Source: a bacterium (lineage in GTDB: Bacteria; Elusimicrobiota; Elusimicrobia; Elusimicrobiales; UBA9959). From it: a DNA stretch of 10,411 nucleotides. Where the stretch lies: assembly GCA_021812825.1 (NCBI GenBank), contig JAKAMO010000088.1, forward strand, positions 1-10,411. The letters run 5' to 3'. A model generated the notes under the pieces. The model saw only the letters and a list, made by a program, of their open reading frames with translations, was not told the DNA's origin and made no database searches. This document shows positions 6,180 to 10,411 of this stretch, one piece after another; the first letter of the stretch is position 1; every line of letters starts with the position of its first letter. Position numbers and translations under genes: made by a program.

Positions 6180-7332
6180 AAAGCTCGCGCTTGCCGCGGT
6201 CCTCGCCCTCTGTCTGGAAAAAGCCGCCTCGGCCTCCACGGACATGGAGTTCGTAGTGAACTCGATGTATCAGTCCGGCAAGGGAGGCAAGCAGGTGTAC
6301 GACGGCAGCGGCGACCAGTCGCTCACCCTCTACGAACCGGTACTGTACATCAACTCCCAGATAGACCACGATACCAGCGTCTTCGGCAGCGCCGTGTTCG
6401 ACGTGCTGTCTTCGGCCTCCGCCAAGGCTTTCGACTCCGGCACCGGCGCCTCCCGCGGCGGTACTGGCGGCGGGGAGGACGGCGAGGGCGGAGGAGAGGG
6501 CCTGCTCCAGGGCTGGCAGACGCGCGTGGGCGCGGAGGCCGGCTATTCGAAGCGCAAGGGCTCCTGGGTGTTCACCCCCACGGCGGGCGGCTCCCACGAG
6601 CTGTCCTACAACTCGCTCCACGGCGGCCTGAACGTGCAGAAGTTCCTGGCGGAGGAGAACTTCGTGCTCTCCGCCGGCCTCTTCCATTATTCGGACGAGG
6701 CGAACCCCTGGGACATCCAGAAAGGCAAGTTCGCGGGTTTCCAGTCGAAGACCACGAATTCCGCCAACGCCAGCGCGACGCAGATACTCGACGAGAGGTC
6801 CATAGCCCTGGCCGGGATCAGCTTCACCAGGCAGAACGGCTTCCTAGAGGGCACGCGCAACACGGTCAGCACGGGTACCGTCACCCAGCGGGCCTCGGAG
6901 CAGCTGCCAGATGCCCGGGAGAAATGGACCGCCAACGTACGCTACGTGCGCAGCCTCTCCGGGAAACTGGCCTTCCATCTGGACTACAGGTACTACACCG
7001 ATACCTGGAATATCCGCGCGCATACCTGGGAACCTTCGCTGGCCTGGTCCTTCTCCGACGAGGCAGGCACGATCAAGCTGGGTTACAGGCGCTATTCACA
7101 GACGGCGGCCAGGTATTACGCGGGCTCCTTCCCGGTGATGAAGACCTACATGACCTCGGATTCGGACCTGGCCAAGTTCTCTGCCGACGAGGTCTCAGCG
7201 CAGCTGGCCTACGCCCCGGAAGGCGAGCCGGGCAGGACCGCCTGGGAGTACGGCGGCACTCTGCTCTATTACAAACGCTCCGACGGCCTGTCCGTGGCAG
7301 TGGCCCAGGCGTCGCTTACGGCCAAATTCTGA
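6166..7332 (+). CDS. DUF3570 outer-membrane beta-barrel protein
   Basis: This 388-aa exported protein starts at GTG 6166, with GGGAGG (6155-6160) at good spacing lying inside the preceding gene. The signal peptide is about residues 1-23 with an ASA cleavage site. The mature protein is rich in alternating-residue amphipathic strands and ends SLTAKF with a terminal Phe, consistent with an outer-membrane barrel. Family blocks recognised as DUF3570 are DYRYYTDTWNIRAHT (273-287), YRRYSQTAARYY (307-318) and YMTSDSDLAKF (328-338). Near the N-terminus DSGTGAS (90-96) fits the D-x-x-[ST]-G-A-[ST] pattern recognised by ApbE-type FMN transferases; a degenerate copy DVLSSAS lies at 79-85. A Gly/Glu-rich loop (97-112) follows. 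The downstream gene encodes an ApbE protein, which makes this motif noteworthy. The biological role of DUF3570 proteins is not established; flavin attachment here is inference. Its TGA stop overlaps the next ATG. Confidence 0.85.
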   Translation: MAAIRKLALAAVLALCLEKAASASTDMEFVVNSMYQSGKGGKQVYDGSGDQSLTLYEPVLYINSQIDHDTSVFGSAVFDVLSSASAKAFDSGTGASRGGTGGGEDGEGGGEGLLQGWQTRVGAEAGYSKRKGSWVFTPTAGGSHELSYNSLHGGLNVQKFLAEENFVLSAGLFHYSDEANPWDIQKGKFAGFQSKTTNSANASATQILDERSIALAGISFTRQNGFLEGTRNTVSTGTVTQRASEQLPDAREKWTANVRYVRSLSGKLAFHLDYRYYTDTWNIRAHTWEPSLAWSFSDEAGTIKLGYRRYSQTAARYYAGSFPVMKTYMTSDSDLAKFSADEVSAQLAYAPEGEPGRTAWEYGGTLLYYKRSDGLSVAVAQASLTAKF

Positions 7333-8303
7333 TGCCCCCGCCCGTCTTTATAAAACGCGACCTGATGGGGTCCCCGTTCTGCATAACGGCTTACCCCGGC
7401 GCCGGCCGCCGTGCCATGACCAGCGAGGAGCTGCAGGCGGCCATAGCCACGGCCTATCAGGAGATAGCGCGCGTCGAGGACCTGCTGACGGACTTCCGCG
7501 ACAGCCCTCTCAACCGCGTCAATTCCGGGGCCGGCGGCCCCCCCGTGCCCGTTCCGGGAGAGCTGGTGGATCTTCTCAACTTCGCTCTCGGGTTGTGCCG
7601 CGACTCGTCCGGAGCCTTTGATATCACTTTCGCGTCCGCGGGCATGCTCTGGCGGGAGGCCTTCCGCACCGGAGTCCCTCCGCCGGACCGTGCGCTGGAC
7701 GCGGCCCTGCGGCTGGTAGACCATGCGAAAGTGGAGCTCGACAGAAGGGCCTGCACGGTGCGCCTCCCGGAGAAAGGGATGCGCATAGGGCTCGGCTCCA
7801 TAGGCAAGGGTTACGGCGTCGACCGCGCTTTCCGGGTCCTCAGGGACCTGGGACTGGAGGATGTCCTGGTGGACGGCGCCGGCGACATCCGCCTCTCGTC
7901 CTCCGCCGCGGCCCCGCGCCCCTGGAGGGTGGCGATCCGCAATCCCTTCGCTTCCGACGGCCGGGCCGCCGGTTTTCTGGACATCCGCTCCGGGGCCATA
8001 GTGACCTCCGGAGATTACGAGAGGTTCTTCATACACGGCGGCAGGAAGTACCACCACGTTCTCGACGCCCGCACCGGCCGTGTGCGTGACGGCGTCGCCA
8101 GCGTCACGGTGACTGCGTCCACGGCGGCGCTGGCCAACGCCTGCTCCATCTCGGCGATGGCCCTGGGCCCCGAGGAGGGAGAGGCGTTCCTGCGGCGGCG
8201 CCGCGACGCCGGAGGCGTAATGATACTGTCCTCCGGCCGTGTCCTCAACTGCGGTCTCAAGCCCGGACTGGAACTTGAAAGGAGAGAGATATGCCACAGC
8301 TGA
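7332..8303 (+). CDS. apbE: FAD:protein FMN transferase (ApbE family)
   Basis: This 323-aa protein is of the ApbE/Ftp family, which moves FMN from FAD onto a Ser/Thr of a target protein, leaving AMP, in a Mg-dependent reaction. Landmarks in order: LMGSPFCITA (11-20), EIARVEDLLTDFRDSPLNRVN (44-64), GAFDITFAS (94-102), GSIGKGYGVDRAF (155-167), VDGAGDIR (180-187), WRVAIRNP (198-205), TSGDYERFFIHGGRKYHHVLDARTG (225-249). Two points are odd. The metal-binding segment, usually ADAxxTA, reads ANACSIS (268-274), with Asn269 for Asp and Ile273 for Thr. No signal peptide or lipobox is visible, although many family members act outside the cytoplasm. The start ATG overlaps the DUF3570 stop (TGATG); the frame is open further upstream but only as a shadow of the DUF3570 gene, with no hydrophobic segment there. 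Its stop overlaps the next gene by 13 bases, so coupled translation is likely. Confidence 0.93.
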   Translation: MPPPVFIKRDLMGSPFCITAYPGAGRRAMTSEELQAAIATAYQEIARVEDLLTDFRDSPLNRVNSGAGGPPVPVPGELVDLLNFALGLCRDSSGAFDITFASAGMLWREAFRTGVPPPDRALDAALRLVDHAKVELDRRACTVRLPEKGMRIGLGSIGKGYGVDRAFRVLRDLGLEDVLVDGAGDIRLSSSAAAPRPWRVAIRNPFASDGRAAGFLDIRSGAIVTSGDYERFFIHGGRKYHHVLDARTGRVRDGVASVTVTASTAALANACSISAMALGPEEGEAFLRRRRDAGGVMILSSGRVLNCGLKPGLELERREICHS

Positions 8304-8968
8304 ACTTCGAGTCGGTCTCCATCGTCACTTTCGCGCTCGTCTACGTTTCCGGCCTGCTCACCTCTCTTACGCCCTGCGTTTACCCGATACTCCCCATCGT
8401 AGTAGGATATCTCGGCTCCCGCGAAGGCGGGGTCGGCAGTCGGCTGGCCGCGAGCATCTCCTACGTGCTCGGCCTTTCGCTGGTCTACACGTCCCTCGGC
8501 CTGGCTGCGGCGCTGAGCGGCACGCTGTTCGGCTCCGTGGCCTCAAACAACTGGGTGTACCTGGCCTTCGGGGTGATGATGCTGTTTCTCGGCGGCAGCA
8601 TGATGGATTGGTATTACATCCCCATGCCGAACCTGCCCGGTATAGCATCCGAATCGGTGAAGAAGTCCCCCTTCCTCGGCCCGTTCGTCATGGGCCTCAC
8701 CTCCGGCATGGTCGCTTCGCCCTGCACGGCTCCCGTGCTCGGCGCGCTTCTGGCATACGTCGCCGCGAAGAAGGCGGTCCTTACCGGCGGACTGCTGATG
8801 TTCACGTTCTCGCTGGGCCTCAGCACCACGCTGCTGGTGATCGGTTTCTTCGCCGGAGCGCTCCTGCCCAAGTCGGGCGGGTGGATGGTCAAGGTCAAGA
8901 AGGGACTCGCGCTGCTGATAATCGCGGCGGCCGTCTATTTTATTTACACCGCCGGAACGCTGGCGTGA
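8291..8968 (+). CDS. ccdA: CcdA/DsbD-type transmembrane thiol-disulfide transporter
   Basis: This 225-aa inner-membrane protein with about six hydrophobic segments has the size of CcdA, i.e. the bare membrane domain of DsbD. The two redox cysteines are in the expected places: Cys29 in LTPCVYPILP of the first segment and Cys145 in ASPCTAPVLG of the fourth. In this family the pair passes electrons from cytoplasmic thioredoxin to a periplasmic thioredoxin-like acceptor. The next gene encodes such an acceptor, so electron flow CcdA to TlpA is a natural reading. The start is ATG 8291, with AAGGAG at 8279-8284, within the end of apbE. There are no fused periplasmic domains, unlike full DsbD. The name ccdA describes the architecture; cytochrome c maturation as its job is not supported by any neighbour here. 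Confidence 0.93.
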   Translation: MPQLNFESVSIVTFALVYVSGLLTSLTPCVYPILPIVVGYLGSREGGVGSRLAASISYVLGLSLVYTSLGLAAALSGTLFGSVASNNWVYLAFGVMMLFLGGSMMDWYYIPMPNLPGIASESVKKSPFLGPFVMGLTSGMVASPCTAPVLGALLAYVAAKKAVLTGGLLMFTFSLGLSTTLLVIGFFAGALLPKSGGWMVKVKKGLALLIIAAAVYFIYTAGTLA

Positions 8969-8985
8969 TCACTGGAGGCAACCAT

Positions 8986-9465
8986 ATGAGGAAACTCGCT
9001 GTAGCCGTACTCGGAGCGGTCCTGTTGTCGGCCGGCGCCCCGGCCAAGAAGGCCGCGGACGCCCCCGGGAAGGCCGAGAAGGCGGAAGCCTTCTCCCTGC
9101 CTGATCTGGACGGGAAGCAGGTGAAGCTGGAGGATGCCCTGGCCAAGGGCTACGTCGTGCTGAACTTCTGGGCCCGCTGGTGCTCTTCCTGCAAGGAGGA
9201 GATCCCGCAGCTGGCCGAGCTTATGAAGAGCCCCGGAGCGGACAAGACCTCCTTTATCGGAGTGAACGTGGGAGACTCGGCCGATAAGGCCGGGAAGTTC
9301 GCCGCCAAGTTCAAGTATCCCTATGCCGTGTTGCTGGACAAGGATAAGGCCGTGGCCAAGAAGTACGGCGTGATGGGCCTGCCCGTGACCATGATCCTGG
9401 CTAGGGACGGCAGGATCGTGTTCCGCGGTTCCCGTCCGCCGAAGACCTTCGATTTCACGAAATAG
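8986..9465 (+). CDS. TlpA-like periplasmic thioredoxin
   Basis: This 159-aa exported thioredoxin-fold protein has a signal peptide of about 20 residues (MRKLAVAVLGAVLLSAGAPA), then a Lys/Ala-rich linker to about residue 34. The AhpC/TSA-Redoxin-type domain opens with AFSLPDLDGKQVKLED. The active site is WCSSC (Cys66 and Cys69, after FWAR) and the cis-proline is Pro133 in GVMGLPVTMIL. This is the TlpA/ResA-like layout of a periplasmic reductant for thiols on exported proteins. No lipobox is seen, so it is probably soluble or anchored by an uncleaved signal. The start is ATG 8986, with GGAGG at 8974-8978, 17 bp after ccdA. It is the last gene of the five-gene operon. The likely partner upstream is the CcdA-type protein; the Cys70/Cys72 tail of the operon's lipoprotein is an attractive but unproven client. 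Confidence 0.92.
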   Translation: MRKLAVAVLGAVLLSAGAPAKKAADAPGKAEKAEAFSLPDLDGKQVKLEDALAKGYVVLNFWARWCSSCKEEIPQLAELMKSPGADKTSFIGVNVGDSADKAGKFAAKFKYPYAVLLDKDKAVAKKYGVMGLPVTMILARDGRIVFRGSRPPKTFDFTK

Positions 9466-9499
9466 CGTCCAGGAGCCCGTCCGGAGGCGCAGGGCCCGG

Positions 9500-9529
9500 T
9501 TGAACCGCCGGCCCCGGATATGTTATTAT
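9500..9529 (+). promoter_or_regulatory. Promoter of rpsB
   Basis: TTGAAC (9500-9505) is followed after 18 bp by TATTAT (9524-9529), which is preceded by TGT (9521-9523) to give an extended -10. The predicted transcription start near 9536 leaves a leader of about 70 nt before the ATG at 9608, long enough to hold the hairpin at 9549-9569. Confidence 0.65.
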
Positions 9530-9548
9530 CTTTTAAATGCGGTTGAAA

Positions 9549-9569
9549 ACCTGCCCCCCGAGGGCGGGT
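9549..9569 (+). promoter_or_regulatory. Hairpin in the rpsB leader, candidate S2 autoregulatory element
   Basis: ACCTGCCC (9549-9556) pairs with GGGCGGGT (9562-9569), including one G-U pair, closing a 5-base loop. It sits in the untranslated leader about 25 bases before the Shine-Dalgarno GGAGG (9594-9598). No T-run follows, so it is not a terminator. Ribosomal protein S2 is known in several bacteria to repress its own message through leader structure; whether this hairpin does so is inference, and no match to a specific known S2 leader family was established. Confidence 0.35.
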
Positions 9570-9607
9570 AAAGAAACGCAACGTATAGAGAACGGAGGAT
9601 AGTCCCA

Positions 9608-10411
9608 ATGTTGAACGTAACGATGAAAAGCATGCTTGAAGCCGGAGTCCACTTTGGTCACCAGACCTATCGCTGGAATCCCAAGATGTCGCGCTACATA
9701 TTCGGCGAGCGCAACGGCATCCATATACTCGATCTGCAGAAGACCGTCAAGGAGATAAAGAGGGCCTACACCTTCGTGAAGGATTCCGCGAAGGCCGGCA
9801 AGACCTTCCTGTTCGTCGGCACCAAGAAGCAGGCCAAGGAGATCATCAAGGAAGAGGCCACCCGCGCCGACGTGTCGTTCGTGCACGAGAAGTGGCTCGG
9901 CGGCACGCTGACCAACTTCGAGACGCTGCGCAAGTCCCTGCGCCGCCTCGAGGAGCTCGAGAAGTTCGAGACCGACGGCCTGTTCCGCGTGATGTCCAAG
10001 AAAGAGGTTTCCCGCCTGACCAAGGAGAAGGCCCGCCTGGTCAAGCTGCTCAGCGGCATCCGCAACCTGCGCACCCTGCCGGACATCATCTTCATAGTGG
10101 ACCCGATCGAGGAGGCCAACGCGCTGCGCGAGGCCCGCAAGCTGAAGATCCCCGTGGTCGGCGTCTGCGACACCAACTGCGACCCCGACATGCTTGACTG
10201 GCCGATCCCCGGCAACGACGACGCCGCCCGCTCCATCCGCCTGTTCTGCGCGACGATGGCCGACGCTGTGGTCGACGGGCGCGCGGAGGCCGAGGCCGAG
10301 AAGGCCGCCGCCTACCAGCAGCAGCAACAGGCGTCCGCAGTCGAGGCCGGCGTCCAGCCCGAGGGCGAAGCCTACCCCGAGCAGGTTGCCGAGGAAGCTC
10401 CCGCGCAGGAA
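9608..10411 (+). CDS. rpsB: 30S ribosomal protein S2 (partial, runs off window)
   Basis: 268 codons are open to the window edge with no stop. The sequence is a clear uS2: [19 protein letters not shown] (9-27), the [17 protein letters not shown] block (30-46), [10 protein letters not shown] (69-78), RWLGG-equivalent [11 protein letters not shown] (94-104), PDIIFIVDP (158-166), and [20 protein letters not shown] (187-206). It assembles late on the small subunit and helps recruit S1 in bacteria that have it. The ordinary fold ends near residue 225; the remaining residues form a low-complexity Ala/Glu/Gln tail ([15 protein letters not shown] and onward) that continues past the window, longer than the 241-residue E. 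coli protein. The start is ATG 9608, with GGAGG at 9594-9598. It has its own promoter after the redox operon, and tsf would be the usual next gene, outside this window. Confidence 0.97.
   Translation, partial: MLNVTMKSMLEAGVHFGHQTYRWNPKMSRYIFGERNGIHILDLQKTVKEIKRAYTFVKDSAKAGKTFLFVGTKKQAKEIIKEEATRADVSFVHEKWLGGTLTNFETLRKSLRRLEELEKFETDGLFRVMSKKEVSRLTKEKARLVKLLSGIRNLRTLPDIIFIVDPIEEANALREARKLKIPVVGVCDTNCDPDMLDWPIPGNDDAARSIRLFCATMADAVVDGRAEAEAEKAAAYQQQQQASAVEAGVQPEGEAYPEQVAEEAPAQE

Noticed and set aside
6924..7331. Upstream part of the long open frame that contains apbE.
   Set aside because: It lies inside the DUF3570 gene in another frame, is Arg/Gly-rich, and has no signal peptide. ApbE similarity starts just after the ATG at 7332.
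8239..8985. Upstream part of the open frame ending with tlpA, which could suggest a larger fusion protein.
   Set aside because: It is an out-of-frame shadow of the CcdA gene, Arg/His-rich and without domains. The ATG at 8986 has a good ribosome-binding site and is followed directly by a signal peptide.
9492..9514. GC-rich imperfect hairpin after tlpA as an intrinsic terminator for the five-gene operon.
   Set aside because: The stem has a bulge, no T-run follows directly, and it overlaps the predicted -35 of the rpsB promoter. Read-through into rpsB cannot be excluded, but a terminator is not supported.
1..10411. CRISPR arrays, insertion sequences, tRNA or rRNA genes, and prophage or defence genes.
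   Set aside because: Reading both strands showed no spaced direct repeats, terminal inverted repeats with transposase, cloverleaf-like tRNA sequence, or phage/defence protein motifs.

Overview
The window comes from a GC-rich, diderm (Gram-negative-type) bacterium. Outer-membrane beta-barrel proteins, Sec signal peptides, a lipoprotein signal and a bacterial two-subunit glycyl-tRNA synthetase all support this. The phylum cannot be fixed from the window; something like Elusimicrobiota or another under-sampled diderm lineage is a guess. No insertion sequences, CRISPR arrays, tRNAs or rRNAs were seen. Genes are tightly packed and the longest non-coding gap is about 140 bp.

Layout. (1) The plus strand at 1-270 is the C-terminal end of glycyl-tRNA synthetase beta (glyS). 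A perfect 16-bp-stem bidirectional terminator (285-324) separates it from a convergent minus-strand gene. (2) The minus strand from 337 to 5824 holds a sodium:solute symporter with its own promoter, and a compact nadE - POTRA-less Omp85-like barrel - NUDIX hydrolase unit read from a promoter near 5862-5890. That promoter overlaps an 18-bp palindrome. (3) A 133-bp divergent promoter region follows. (4) The plus strand from 5958 to 9465 is a tightly packed five-gene operon: a 73-aa DUF4266-type lipoprotein ending GGGCGCN, a DUF3570 beta-barrel protein, an ApbE-family FAD:protein FMN transferase, a CcdA/DsbD-type membrane thiol transporter, and a TlpA-like periplasmic thioredoxin. (5) From 9608 to the window edge lies rpsB (ribosomal protein S2), with its own extended -10 promoter and a hairpin-bearing leader.

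The region of most interest is the five-gene operon. It combines a covalent-flavinylation enzyme, a candidate FMN-acceptor motif (D90-x-x-T-G-A-S96) in the DUF3570 barrel protein, a lipoprotein with a conserved-looking C-terminal CxC tail, and a complete route for moving reducing equivalents across the inner membrane (CcdA to TlpA). Together these look like a poorly characterised cell-envelope redox system. The shared job is inferred; the gene order, overlaps and motifs are seen directly.
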